DNA from: Dermacentor variabilis
Taxonomy: Eukaryota > Arthropoda > Arachnida > Ixodida > Ixodidae
Length of the DNA: 64,000 bases
Reading direction: 5' to 3'
Assembly (NCBI RefSeq): GCF_050947875.1
Contig: NC_134569.1
Span: forward strand, 37,680,277-37,744,276
Position numbers and translations under genes: made by a program. The notes beneath the pieces are model-generated. The model had not been told where the DNA came from, did no database searches, and saw nothing but the letters and a program-made list of their open reading frames with translations. This document shows positions 13,641-24,662 of this stretch, piece after piece; position 1 is the stretch's first letter, and each line of letters opens with the position of its first letter.

Positions 13641-13746
13641 ATGCTGTTGTGGCCGATAGCTACCTCATAGGGGCCATCGTGTGCTCGGTAATTATCACCG
13701 CACTAGGATTCACGGTATTCGTCGTCTGCCGCAAGAAGAGAGGAAC
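13641..13746 (+). CDS. FN3-repeat receptor, exon F (transmembrane helix)
   Basis: Short exon, phase 1 to phase 2, encoding residues 538-573. A single hydrophobic helix (about residues 545-567) runs from YLIGAIV to VFVVC and is followed at once by the basic stop-transfer CRKKRG. It therefore anchors the FN3 ectodomain as a type I protein with the C-terminus inside the cell. The acceptor TTCTCTGCGCAG and donor AAC|GTAAGT are both strong. Confidence 0.88.
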
Positions 13747-15447
13747 GTAAGTGGTTGTACGCCTGTACAGCATTGGAGGAACGTGCCAGATACGGTACAC
13801 CGTCTCCTTTGTGTTTGCCCCCGATCCGTGCGCTAACGTAAGACGCTGGCAGATTTTAGTAATCGACCGCTCACTGATGAAGCACCACCGAGACCTCGGG
13901 CCAGAGCGCAAGTCCAGTTGCAGAGCAATTCGTGTATCACTGGCGTTCCTGCACGGCGCGGTGCTTGACATGCGGCCGTGAAAGTCCGTCTGGAAGGCTA
14001 TATATATTCACGCCTGTCCGGATTGTAATCAATCATAACCCTCTTTCTCTCCCTTCCTCTCAAATTCCCGTGCAGAGCAGCGGGTTAGGGGAGTCAACTC
14101 CAGGCCGACCTCGCTGCCATTTTCTTTCCACAGGTTTCAAGAATATATCGCCATACAGTTGGGGTATAGCATAGCATACTGACCGAGTGGCAATCAGGGT
14201 AGCGACTACAGCGTAAAAGTATAAACTTAACGCATAGCATCGAAGTGTGGGAAGGAAATATGTGTTTGGTTCTCTAAGTGTAATTCTTTCCTTCAACCGA
14301 AAATCTTTTTATTCTCACTCTACGGTGCTATTGCGCTGATTTTACGTTCTGAACAGAGTTTTTTGGCAACTGCAGCATGCTATATTCGATGTGTGATTCG
14401 TCGTGCGACAGGCAGTCATAAAACCGCGCGTCGCCACAACCGTATAGGGGCAACCGACTGACTGGAACAGTTTTGCGAATGTTGATAACCACGCCATTCT
14501 GGGTGTGCGGGGTGGCGCCGCTTGTTTTGCGAGGCGTGACCTCCTGTGCGCGCCATGAACTTCCGTCTGTAGCGCCACGTGCTCCTTGCGCCGTTTCACG
14601 GACCACACGTGCGTCGTTTGGAGGCGCCCGTGCAACGCGTACGGAGAGCTACATGCTTGCAAAAGCTGCCTGAATTCTTGGATGCTGCAGCTTACAGTCG
14701 GACACGAGTTTCATGACAAATGTGTGTCTGTTCTGTTATGGTGTGGCCCTTCTAATTTAATGGAACAGTGTGCAGAACGCGAGAACCAATACAGCCCGAA
14801 ATCTTGAATTTGAGAACATTTTCTTGGGCGAGTTGAATCACAACCGAGAAAGAAAAGTAGCAGCGCGAAAAAAAAAAGAGGATGAGACGAGTAGCTTACT
14901 TACCTTAGCTCCAGACATGTGTACTAGTCTTCCTTACCTTAGCTCCAGACATGTGTACTAGTCTTCCTTTTCTCTATGTTTTCTTTCGTGCTACCGTTCT
15001 TCTTTTTAATTAGAGGCCCTGTGCCTAGGCAACGCGAAAATTTTTTCTTCCTCGGTTCTCGTATCGCTTAAAATTTTGCGGCTGACTGCACAGCCGTGCA
15101 ATAATTTGCCAATGCGCTTTGGAGCGATTGATCTCGCGCTCGGGCGCTTGGCGTATGCTTCGTAAGTGTGATTACTGGACGTTTACCAGGTGGAAGGAAG
15201 TCGCCCATATGTCTCTGCTAAGCTTTCTTTTCTTTAAATTACGATCAATGAACGAGTATCTGCACAAGAACCACATTAGTCGTTTTGTTACGGAATAGCG
15301 TAGCACAAAACGCTATACACGCTTTCAGCGATGCGCTGCGACTAAGTTGCGTGCATACGCGATCAAACGATGTCATTGAACTCCGCAGCGTTCCTTTCAC
15401 ACGTTGGGAAGAGTGAGCTTGCTGACAGCAGTTCTTTGGGAACGCAG
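13747..15447 (+). other. Receptor intron F-G
   Basis: 1.7-kb intron after the transmembrane exon. It contains a GC-rich block around 14500-14660 and a 34-bp unit perfectly duplicated in tandem at 14901-14968. Nothing else is recognisable. Confidence 0.5.
14901..14968. repeat. 34-bp tandem duplication
   Basis: Two identical copies of a 34-bp unit beginning TACCTTAGCTCCAGACATGT. Identity suggests a recent duplication. Confidence 0.9.
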
Positions 15448-15503
15448 GGGGCCGCAGCTTTACAAGAGGATGAGCTCCTTGGAGAACGACGACGACGACA
15501 TAG
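15448..15503 (+). CDS. FN3-repeat receptor, exon G (juxtamembrane tail)
   Basis: 56-nt exon entered in phase 2, giving GPQLYKRMSSLENDDDDI just inside the membrane. The frame is fixed by the transmembrane exon, and the donor ATAG|GTAAGC leaves phase 1. The following intron is only 72 or 83 nt long and the 72-nt form has no in-frame stop, so an unspliced transcript would read through to a stop at 15605-15607. Confidence 0.7.
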
Positions 15504-15575
15504 GTAAGCGAACGTGCACTACGCTAGCTAGTCACCCGCTGACTTCAGCTCAAATCTTTCTTTCCCGTTTTTCAG

Positions 15576-15607
15576 TGTTCATGAAGACGGTTCCCAGGAG
15601 GACTTAG
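15576..15607 (+). other. Alternative short terminal exon of the FN3 receptor
   Basis: If the proximal acceptor (CAG at 15573-15575) is used, exon G joins to VFMKTVPRRT and a TAG at 15605-15607. This site has the better pyrimidine tract and is the first AG downstream of it, so it may be the default. The product would keep the membrane anchor with a tail of about 35 residues. Confidence 0.4.
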
Positions 15608-15909
15608 AGCTGCGGGACATCCGCTGGGACTATTACAAAGACGGAAATTATCACGTATCTTACGCAGTTGCACACCTTGGGTCTTCAGTCACCGAAACCA
15701 GTTGTGAAATGTGTGAAATCAATTCGTCTTCAAACCAATGTCACCAGAGCACACGCAATATACTCGCGCAAGAAGTTTGCAAAACGTCGCGTACGGACAG
15801 TTCGTTAGAGAGTGCACCTTCTCGAAAAACATTATTGCCAACTCGTAAGATTTACAAGCTATTGACGCACGTATGTCCCAGACGCGTGTTAAAAAAAAGG
15901 AAAAAATAA
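15587..15909 (+). CDS. FN3-repeat receptor, exon H (cytoplasmic tail, stop)
   Basis: Last exon, read from the second of two 3' splice sites. Using AAG at 15584-15586 continues in phase 1 with GSQEDLELRDIRWDYYKDGN and runs 106 codons to TAA at 15907-15909. Using the stronger-looking TTTTTCAG at 15574-15575 shifts the frame and stops after about ten residues at 15605-15607. The long tail starts acidic and tyrosine-containing, then is cysteine/serine-rich and ends very basic (KKRKK). No kinase, phosphatase, box1/box2 or death domain is visible. The distal half is less convincingly coding than the first 35 residues. Confidence 0.5.
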
Positions 15910-16018
15910 GTTCACACAATGCAGTGGCGTCGAAAGTCATGAATGGGAAAAAAAAAAGTACTCGCTGATGTAAAACTAGAAATGTTGCTCTCGGTAGAAT
16001 ATAAACAAGCGCAGAAAA

Positions 16019-16024
16019 ATTAAA
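16019..16024 (+). terminator. Possible poly(A) signal ATTAAA for the FN3 receptor
   Basis: ATTAAA, the commonest variant hexamer, lies 110 bp after the receptor stop codon and 56 bp before the convergent transporter's stop. No AATAAA occurs in this short intergenic gap, so the assignment is tentative. Confidence 0.3.
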
Positions 16025-16079
16025 TCGCCGTAATCTATAAGATAAAAGTGAAGAAAAGAAAAACGACAAATTGCGATGC

Positions 16080-16246
16080 TCAGGCGGGTATGACGACGGC
16101 GTTTTGGTGCATGGGCCTTCCCAGGACGAACGCCTTGATGAGGTCGGCCGCTCCGATGAGACACCAGAGGATCGATACGAAGAAGCAAGCGGCGGATACC
16201 AGGTAGTAGAGGCCGTTGTACGAGCCGTGCTTGTCTTTGAAGTAGC
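16080..16246 (-). CDS. SLC16/MCT-like transporter, exon 6 (C-terminus)
   Basis: Terminal exon, residues 420-473, entered in phase 1 after a CAG acceptor at 16247-16249. It reads YFKDKHGSYNGLYYLVSAACFFVSILWCLIGAADLIK and so contains TM12, then a short cytoplasmic end and TGA at 16080-16082. GYFxDxxGSYN before the last helix is typical of MCT family members (the usual form is GxLxDxTGxY). The 3' end faces the receptor gene. Confidence 0.88.
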
Positions 16247-16561
16247 CTGCAAAGCATCGAATCGGCCTCAGTACTCCTGCTGCATTGCCCGCATGCACGT
16301 CCTCAAGAGATGTGCCCAAACGGGAGTTGTATACTAGCAACTTAAGTAACATCGTGCCTGGGGTCTTGCACGCTTGCGACATGTGCATTGTTCGCTATTC
16401 GGTGCCGAAAATTGATAGGGCACCGCGCTGCCCTATCATTCAAGCAAAATATTTTGCTTCGAGTGTGCGGCGAGTTCAGCTCAGTGCTGATGAAGTGCCG
16501 AGTGTTATTTGGTTTGCAATCTATACATATCGCACTTATTTGCGTTTTTTATTTCTCTGCA

Positions 16562-16621
16562 TGTATGTGTGTGTGTGTGCGCGCGTGTGTGTGTATGCGT
16601 GTGTGTGCGTGCGCGTGTGTG
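16562..16621. repeat. Imperfect GT/GC dinucleotide tract
   Basis: About 60 bp of GT with GC and AT interruptions, in transporter intron 5 near the last exon. Confidence 0.85.
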
Positions 16622-17391
16622 TTGCTTACAGGATGTTGCTGCCACATCCGAGCCTGCCAAAAAAAAATGTGTTACCCGACTTGTGCTGGTAAAGGCGCGT
16701 TTAGCCCGTATATGGGTAATCTTTCAACGAACTACTTAATCGTGTCTAGCGCATATTACTTTTTTGCCGATTAAGCTATGGTGTTTCAAACAATAAACGT
16801 ATCCAACGTTATAGCCTATGTGCCTTATTTTGTGCTGCCTCTGCGAATAACTTGGAGTGTACGCATGTGGAATGTTTCAGTTTTAGCTAGATATTCAATG
16901 CCGTGTTTGCGTCATTGTTTCTTTACAATATATTCGCAGTTCTGGGCCTGCGAGTTAAATTGCAACTAAAGTCCCCGGCGGTTTACACTGAGGGCTCACC
17001 GGGATGCCCTGTCGTATCCTTACTAGTTCTCATATAAATTAAAGGGATTGTTCGGTGATGTTAAGCGTAGAAAAAAAAAAGGGATGCTACATGAAACCTG
17101 GCTGTCAGCATAGTTAAGCTGACCGACGCAGTGCGGTATGGGAGATTAATTTAAACACAAATAACAAAATTTAAAAACGTGTATTTGAAGTTCCCGCGCA
17201 GGGAACGGCGCACGACGTCATGCGCGGTAATATGGAGCACCAAAATTTTTGACGTCATATACTGCCAGCCAAGGCATGTTGCGACAAGTATCGGACTAAG
17301 TATAAATACGCCTTTTATTAATGTTTATTACCATCTTTCTTATTTTTATTTTTACAGCGACAGCTTTTATTGCCTCACCCTCCTAGTCATC

Positions 17392-17630
17392 CACGACGGT
17401 GCTCAATGGCTATGGCCTTGTACTGCCGAATTCGAGGTAGCGGGTTCGATCCCGGCCGCGGCGGCCGCATTCCGACGCCGGCGAGATGCCAAATAAAAAA
17501 ACAACACAGCGCTCTGTGCATTGGATGCACGTTCAAGGAGCCTAGATGACCAAAATTAATCCTGAGCTCCCTGCTACGGCGTGCCTCAAACCAATCAAGT
17601 CGTAGTTTTGGCACGTAAAACCCAGATTTA
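17392..17630 (+). mobile_element. Ruka-type SINE, diverged
   Basis: Plus-strand copy: GGTGCTCAATGGCTATGGCC head, GTTCGATCCCGGCCGCGGCG B-box region, TTTTGGCACGTAAAACCCAG end. An A-rich run breaks the body. Confidence 0.88.
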
Positions 17631-17734
17631 TTTTTTTTTCACTCCTAGTCGTTGTCATGACCGGTGATGTCCGTCGCAGAAATCGCGAAGTGCTTTGCAA
17701 GAAGTTTATGAAGAAAAAAAAATGCGCTCGGTTC

Positions 17735-17815
17735 ACGGTGGATTCGAACTGTCGTCCCACAGAGTGGCAAGTCGGGGCAACCCTACCTCTCGGCCACTTT
17801 TACAGCGAAGCTGTA
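17735..17815 (-). repeat. tRNA(Ser/Leu)-like segment
   Basis: On the minus strand GTGGCCGAGAGGTAGGG followed by CAGTTCGAATCCACC resembles the A- and B-box regions of a class II tRNA. No matching acceptor stem or clear anticodon arm is visible, so this is a tRNA pseudogene or the head of another SINE family, not a functional tRNA. Confidence 0.4.
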
Positions 17816-18415
17816 TAGCTCTACCTCCCAACGGGTCTGTCGTGTCCGTAGGCAAACACTTGGAAGGCGCGCGCCGCGTGCGCCGCTGGGTTCCTGGCAG
17901 CACCAGCAGATGGCGCTCGCCTCCGCGCATCTGCAGCAGCGGCGGCGTCGGCCGTGCGGGGAAAAAAAAAAACCTCGCCTTTGCGCATAGTGTTCGCCGC
18001 AAGCCTTTCCCGGTTAAAAATTACGGTTGCATAAGCTGCAGTTGCCGGGAAGCGGCAACTGTAGCATATGAAGTAGGGAGTGACGTAACCAAACTTTCAT
18101 ATGTAAAGGAAGAACCCGCGTAGCAAATGATTCGGGCTGCGACAGTGCTATGGGGAGGCCACGCATATTGAGGACAACTGAAGAGCGGCGTGTATACGAG
18201 GCGCGGCGAAAGTGTGGTCAAGTGCATTTCTATTCTCCCCAGTCCACTGTTTGTAGCTGCACGATGTAGCGGCGCAAGCCAAGTCGCAGGCTGTTGAGAC
18301 GTCTTAGGCTAATAATTAGGCAAAGTGCATGTGAGTGTCGCCATGTCAATAATTTCAATCTTCGTCGCAATAGGTAATCGTTCTAGTTGTCGTTTACAGC
18401 TTCGCTTTCCAACCA
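17805..18415. repeat. Possible MITE with ACAGCGAAGCTGT termini
   Basis: TTTTACAGCGAAGCTGTA at 17801-17815 and GTTTACAGCTTCGCTTTCC near 18395 face each other; the same left end starts the repeat at 37967. The word is itself palindromic, which weakens the case. Confidence 0.35.
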
Positions 18416-19648
18416 CCTTCACGGCGTGGATTGGAGACCAACATGTTTTCTTAGAAAACGCTTTTGTTTAAAACATCAACAATATTTACAGCAGTGTTCT
18501 ACATGACAGACTATAATAAATGTTGCATAGCCACTTGGATTCTCGCTTCCTGGCATATATATAATGTATCATGTATGCTTGCGATGGCTTTCATCCGGGG
18601 CCGCGATGCACTAAGCAATCTTCTCTGGAAGGCAAGTCATCCTTCCATGAAAATTTCCTGGAAGGCAGACTCATCCTTCCATGATCATTCCATCGTTACT
18701 GAACCTGCTACAGGTAAAGCTCTCTGTAATACACTTCTAATGCGAGCTTCGCAGTCGGACTGGCCACGCCATACCCTCCACAGCGCATGCAGACCTCACA
18801 GGATTACTACTTCCCGGCATCGACTTTCGCAAGCGTTGCCACGATTTAGAAATTTAACGGTTACCCAGTCGGGACATAGATCAAAGTTTTACCACTCCGC
18901 CAATGCTAAAGCAAGTAAATAAACTGCGCCTGGGGAACGCGGTCACGCCGCTAGCAGTGGCTAACGCCACGCTCTGCTGCTTGTATACATATGAATGAGC
19001 AGGCGGTAAAATGCGAAAGGCAGATTAGGCAGGAGGAATAACGAATGGCCCTGTCCGTACACTGCTTCACCGGTTGCGCCACTTCCACAGTTGGATAAAG
19101 CTTCCTTCATTATTATTAATCTCTACAGGAGATACCTCCACGCCCATCTAGTAATCTGCATTCGAACATATACTACACGCAAGTGCGTTATATTTTCTCT
19201 GCATAGTATTGCGCTTCTGCCGATGCTACAGTAGAAAAGGATAACGCACCTGGAGAACTATGAATGGCTTACAACGCGCTCCGCAGCTGCTTTAAGAGTC
19301 TGCAACAAACTGAAAGGTCAGAAGCGAAAGGCAGGATAGGAAATTGAAAGAAGCCGTGTCATTTTATGCGCTACTTCACTGCCAGGGAGCGGCACCTCCT
19401 CAAGTGAATAAGAAGACACGAACTATAGCCGACATTCGAGAAAGTTCTATTCTCGAAAACAGATTGCTCGCGTGCATCTGATAATTTTACTGCAACCGAT
19501 ACCAGACGAAACAGTACAAGGCTTACTGCGCATAATGTTGCGCCAGCTATGACGTAAGTGCTCCGTATTATGCGCAAAATGAATATTTCTGTGCTCCGTT
19601 CCCGCCTCGAAGCATGGGCGTATAGTCTGTTTTCGATGTTAAGAATTA

Positions 19649-19705
19649 AATTGTGGGGTTTTACGTGCCAAAACCACGACCTGATTATAAGTCGCGCCAT
19701 AGTGT
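19649..19705 (-). mobile_element. Ruka-type SINE, 3' end fragment
   Basis: Only the 3' terminal part is present on the minus strand (GGGGTTTTACGTGCCAAAAC followed by CGACCTGATTATAAG). This is a 5'-truncated or deleted copy. Confidence 0.75.
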
Positions 19706-19821
19706 GTGATAATGAGTTGCCACGGTGTGTGGGCAATATGAAGAACACACTACTAGTTTTCAAGCAATGGTTGCTCCACAGATACGTGTATGCTCGAACC
19801 TGTGCCATGTGCCCAAGCTAA

Positions 19822-20004
19822 CGGTAGCCAAGCTGTTGAACGAAAAAAAAGATTAAGAAAACACTGTATGCAAGATACGATTATAAGACCTACGGCGTTC
19901 ATTCGTCAGAGGTCGGACAATAGAACACCGTATAGGTCTTAAAATCTTATCTTGTGCCGTGGTCTTTAATCTTCTTTCTGTTCGTTGGACAGCTTAGCTA
20001 AGGT
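19822..20004. repeat. Foldback element, arms about 75 bp
   Basis: Left arm from GGTAGCCAAGCTGTTGAACG pairs with the reverse complement of the right arm ending CGTTGGACAGCTTAGCTAAG; the inner parts pair at GATTATAAGACCTACGG / CCGTATAGGTCTTAAAATC. It lies in transporter intron 5. Confidence 0.75.
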
Positions 20005-21711
20005 TGACGGGGGTAACCTTATACAATACGAGGTGCAATGAGCATGTATCGACGGCAGATGTCCAGTTTTGTGAACATTTGTATTCGACCTATATACGTG
20101 TGGCCACCGTTTCTTCTTGAAAAGAAACTTGGGCGTTACCTCTTACGTTAGGCATCACTGTGCAGCGTGTTCAGCGTGCATTCTACACTAGAATTACTAG
20201 TGAAGAAACCATGGGCGAAAGAAAAAATCCTTTACTTGAGGACGTGGTGCAGTGACAGTAATCTTCCTTTGTTTTAAGCCACTCGGTGGCAACTTTTATC
20301 TTGTTTAAGCAGAGCGGTTTCCAGCCTGCGTGATGGGCCGATATCCTTAATTCTCTGGTTTCAGAAAGCTTGCGTAGTTATGCGCTGTCGCTTAGGGCGA
20401 TTTTTTTCATTGGAATCATGGTTTTCGGAAGGAGCATCGGCCTTCCTATAGACGATGTCACAATCGTAGCGCGAATGTCTGCTGTTGTGTCGGCGGTAAG
20501 GCTCTGTACAGGCCACATGGAAGAATTTTTTTCGACTACGGATGTTTGGTTGTCGGTTTAGTGAGCTGCTTGAATTACATGTTATTCCATAAAAATAACA
20601 TTGAACCTCTTTTTGAATTCTTTTCGTAAATATTGCGTGGAGTGATTGAATGAGCAAAACGAGAGTTAAACTGGTTTCTTCGATGTATTTGGTAAGCCAT
20701 GGTTTCTATCGTGAAGGAATAAGAAAGTCTTCACGGGACAATCTTGAAGCACATAGTCATCAAAAAGAAAAATAAATGTAAAGGCTCACGGGAAATAAAC
20801 CCTTACCACATGATCGGCAGGCGGTAATTTACAGGCGCCGAGCGCAGAGAAAGAAGGGGCTGTAGTGGTTGTACTTGGTTCTTTATAAATAAAAAATAAT
20901 GAACCAAAAAGAGAAGCACATACAACGAGTCCGAACCTATATACCCCTAAAATTTGTGCGAGGGCATAAAGGGTCCAAACAAGAGCTCATGTTTATTGAA
21001 TGTCCGCACAAAGTGACACGGAAGCCTTTATTCAGGGATTGTAGAAAGGCTAATGCAATGCCGCCGCCGCTGCCGTGTATATGCGAAGGCGAGCTTTCTG
21101 TTTTTTTTTTTCGTTCCCCCTCACGGTCGGCGCTGTCGCTGTGGCGGATGCGCGAAGGCGAGCGCCATCTGGCGTTGGTGCAAGGAATCCAGCGGCACGC
21201 GCGGCGTTCGTATTAAGCTGTGATTGGTCGGCCTATTCAGCAAGAGAACAGCCAGGCCACAGCACCTACGGTCGCGAAACCCGGCGAAGTCCGCGCGTTT
21301 AAAAGAGGAGGGGAACAAAATTACTACTGACCGCACTGCATCTGTCTAGCGGATTCGGCTTACACGTGAACGGCGGTCAATGAGGGAGCATATAGTCGAG
21401 CGGGTGGCGAGGGCCGATCGTGACGATTGAGGGCATCGCTAAGAACTACCACGAACTAAACAAGTCCCTGAAAGGTTCGGCAACCTTGGTGGGCTTGCTT
21501 CCCAAGAGCCTGCGCGCGAGGAGGTTGGCTTGCCAGGGTCTAGCTTCCTGATGTCATGCTCCCTAGAAGTCTTTTTCCTTGCCATGGTTTTTATTGGCTG
21601 CTCGATCACTCCACGCGAGCCGCCTGTTGCAGGGATGAAACCACGCGCAGTAATTGTGGGCACTTTTAATTAGGCAAATTAGGCCCACACATATGCACAT
21701 TACACTCTCAC

Positions 21712-21919
21712 CGATTAGCATGGGCCTGGTGAGCGTGGTAACACCCATGGTAAATCGGTGGAGGCCGAACGTGAGTGGCAGGTGCTCGTCGCCCAGGTGG
21801 TCGGCCAGAAGCACAGGGAACGACGCGATCGTGCCGCCGTTGTTCAGGCCGAACAGCACCGCCACCACCAGCATGTTCGCTACGGTGGCGAGGTTAGCTA
21901 GCAGCAAAAAGCACACACC
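21712..21919 (-). CDS. SLC16/MCT-like transporter, exon 5 (TM9-TM11 region)
   Basis: Residues 350-418, phase 0 to phase 1. CTGCAG is the acceptor and ATCG|GTGAGA the donor. It encodes hydrophobic helices including VCFLLLANLATVANMLVVA, the GLNNGGTIASFPVLLADHLG loop and helix, and TMGVTTLTRPMLIG leading into the last exon. The stretch before the splice (RPxxxG) matches the position of the conserved RPPIAG of monocarboxylate transporters. Confidence 0.88.
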
Positions 21920-22393
21920 CTGCAGCGCGATAGAACAACCTTTAAGTACTTTAGAAAACTTTATACATATATGTGATAGAGAGTAGCGACGCCACCTATA
22001 GAAATTCTTGCACTGTATCTCCGTAACGCCATAGTTTGTGGTAACAGTTATGCGAGGCTGGTTTAGCGTGTATTAGCAAAATAGCCACAGACATGTCACT
22101 CCATAAGAAACGTAAGCCTGCGAAAAAAGGGAAAGCACTGGTGGAACATTCACTCGTACCGTCCATGGTTTAAATCAACCCGCCATCAAACTGGTCATGC
22201 GCTTCACTCTACTCTTCTCACCCTCTTCCCTTTCTCCTTTTTCCCCCACTAACTTTCCTCCCGGACACTGTTGAAGCACAGCAGTGAAGTGTCCACTGCT
22301 GAGAGGGACAGTCACGCTATTCCTATTCCGATGTCCGCTTCCTCCCCGTATTTGCGGTTGCTCAGGTGCACCATTTGTCGTCGTCTCATTTAC

Positions 22394-22651
22394 CTGCAAG
22401 GCGAAGTTGATGATGAGCATCCCCTCGCGGGTGATGTAGTGTCGGTCGGTGATGTAGCCGGTGCCGATGCGGCTAAAGAAGTCGCCCATGGCCATGGTCG
22501 AGACTAGTATGGCGCCTTCCTCGTGGCTGGCATTCGCCGCGCCCGCCGCGTGGTCGACGATGGTTATCAGGTACGTACTAAACACGTAGCCATACACCGC
22601 ACCAGTCGCCATCAGTGGCACGAACATCGGGTTCCGGATGAAGCTGAACAT
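22394..22651 (-). CDS. SLC16/MCT-like transporter, exon 4 (TM7-TM8)
   Basis: Residues 264-349, phase 0 at both ends. It starts MFSFIRNPMFVPLMA, matching the FKNPxF entry of TM7 after the central loop of MCTs. TM8 carries MGDFFSRIG with Asp320 and Arg324, the charged pair (D302/R306 in mammalian MCT1) needed for proton-coupled transport. The donor CAG|GTAAAT is good. The 5' boundary is less certain: the acceptor ATCACGCAG lacks a pyrimidine tract but is the only nearby AG that keeps phase 0 with exon 3. Confidence 0.8.
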
Positions 22652-23114
22652 CTGCGTGATCCCATCCGGTTTCACTCCAGCATTTGTGTGGGGCACTCGT
22701 TCCGATCGCGCAGAACGTGCACAGTTCCAAAGATGATGCCGTAAACTCACCCGCTGGTAGAACGCTTTGAGGAAGTAAATTGTCTTAAGTAGGTTCCTCT
22801 TGTATTAGCGACACATCAGTTTCACTTTTGAATGCAGAAAGAAGGTTTCTTTTGATAGCCGGCTGTGATTAGGGTGTTGCGCGATTGAAACTGTTCTGCA
22901 TGTTGCGCATTCGCTTGCGTGTATATATTGGATGGTATACAACATAGAATAAACAGTCGAAAGTTGGCGCTCCTCTTGTTCCCTCCCGTCCTTCCTTGTT
23001 TGCGCCATGCGATTATGTTTATGGTCTACTGAGTAATACGAACCGGCTAGCTCAGCAAAGTGTACATCTAGGGTAGTGGTTTGGGCGAGTATAGTAGCAT
23101 TACAAAAGTGTAGG

Positions 23115-23222
23115 CTTTTGCGCACGAACTAGAGGACGAAGACAGGCAACTAAAAACAAACACAACTTTGCCTTGGTTTTGTCTAGTTGCCTGTTTTCAT
23201 CATCTAGTTAGTGCGCAAAAAC
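23115..23222. repeat. Foldback element, arms about 45 bp
   Basis: CTTTTGCGCACGAACTAGAG...GACAGGCAACTA pairs with TAGTTGCCTG...CTAGTTAGTGCGCAAAAAC. Short loop. In transporter intron 3. Confidence 0.75.
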
Positions 23223-23718
23223 CTACCGTCACGAAACAGAACGAGAACAGAGTGGCGATACGCTGAGTACAAACTTTGCATGAATGAAACTTATTGAAAG
23301 GCGTTATGTAAAATTTGGCACACTTTTAAAGTATGTTCATGGTACTGTTGCTACAGATTATTGTTTCGTAAGGCATATTATTGGGCTACAAACAATGCAT
23401 CTATACATGTAAGTCAACATGGTAACAAAATACGTGATACTTTAAAATTAATCAAATATGTTTTACACATAAAAATGCTTTAGGTTGCGACAATTCAGTT
23501 GTCTATGTGTCATTAACGACCCAACAGACCCCTTGCCATGCAGTTTATGTGGCTTTACAGAGTAAACCGGCTGGCAACCGGCCACGTTCTACACTAGTGT
23601 AACTAGTGTAGAACTCTAAGAGTGTAACTTTACACTAGCTAGATTATGGTCCCGCAGAGATCCACCCTGCATGAATTTAGCGTGCTCTAAAAGATAGACG
23701 AGCGAGCACTAGACATAA

Positions 23719-24281
23719 CTATGGGTGTGTGAATAGTAATTTTTGAGATTGAATCGAATACAAATGGAATACGAATGGAATACGAATGGAATACTCTTTC
23801 AAGAGTTTTCGAATAATGAACAGCCATTTTCACAATTGTTATAAAACAACATTCGCCTTTTAGTAGTATCTGTAACGTTAGCGAGTTTTTGTCATTAGCC
23901 TACACTGCCCGTTATGAGGCGTCGTTTATTAAAAGCGCAAATGGAGCTTTAGGAAAAAAGAAAGTTTGTTCCCATATACTGGACTCCTCGGAGAGTGCTA
24001 GTGAGCGCTGTTATAGACGGTAATGTCCGGCTTCCTGGGCGCAGCATATAGCCTAACTGCTCGATTACGTTAAGTTCTAATGTTTTACGTCTATACCATG
24101 CCACCGGGGTGAAATTTATCGTACTTTTGCTCTTAATTTTATGTATGATTGGGCACAGTTGATGTCTTCAAATATTCGAAAATTATTAGAAAAACAGTGA
24201 CTATTCTATTCGAAGACCGAATCAAGTCGAGCACTATTCGATTCATTACTCGAACGTTTCAAGTATTCGCACACCTCTGTA
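23719..24281. repeat. AT-rich MITE-like element (GAATAG family)
   Basis: Left GGGTGTGTGAATAGTAATTT and right (reversed) AGAGGTGTGCGAATACTTGA are imperfect inverted termini. The family word (TCGAATAG/ATTCGAATA) recurs near 47270-47860, 50860-50950, 55505-55850, 59150-59750 and 63520-63580. A Ruka copy is inserted in its right end. Confidence 0.5.
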
Positions 24282-24514
24282 CCCGCCGTGGTTGCTCAGT
24301 GGCTATGGTGTTAGGCTGCTGAGCACGAGGTTGCGGTATCGAATCCCGTCCACGGCGGCCGCATTTCGACGGGGGCGAAATGCGAAAACACCCGTGTACT
24401 TGGATTTAGGTGCACGTTAAAGAACCCCAGGTGGTCCAAATTTCCAGAGTCCTCCACTACGGCGTGCCTCATAATCAGAAAGTGGTTTTGGCGCGTAAAA
24501 CCCCATAATCAATC
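24282..24514 (+). mobile_element. Ruka-type SINE, full length with 17-bp TSD
   Basis: Nearly intact plus-strand copy. Perfect 17-bp duplication ATTCGCACACCTCTGTA at 24265-24281 and 24515-24531. The target was the terminus of an AT-rich MITE-like element, so the terminal repeat of that older element is now duplicated on both sides. Confidence 0.95.
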
Positions 24515-24662
24515 ATTCGCACACCTCTGTAGGCACATGAAGGAGCGAATAGGACAGCACAAACGTTGTACTTTACGTTCCTTTTGTGTCTACGTCTGCA
24601 CGCGTGCCGGCAAGTAACACGTACGTCCCAACCAACTCGCTGAACTCTCTATCGCTGCTCAC

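Larger units (their letters stand above)
16247..21711 (-). other. Transporter intron 5
   Basis: 5.5-kb intron with an imperfect GT tract (16562-16621), a diverged Ruka (17392-17630), a tRNA-like stretch (17735-17815), a possible MITE (17805-18415), a Ruka end fragment (19649-19705) and a foldback (19822-20004). A block around 21130-21220 resembles the reverse complement of 17870-17960. No exon was found. Confidence 0.5.
22652..24662 (-). other. Transporter intron 3
   Basis: 2.0-kb intron with a foldback (23115-23222), an AT-rich MITE-like element (23719-24281) and a Ruka SINE inserted in the very end of that element (24282-24514). Confidence 0.55.
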
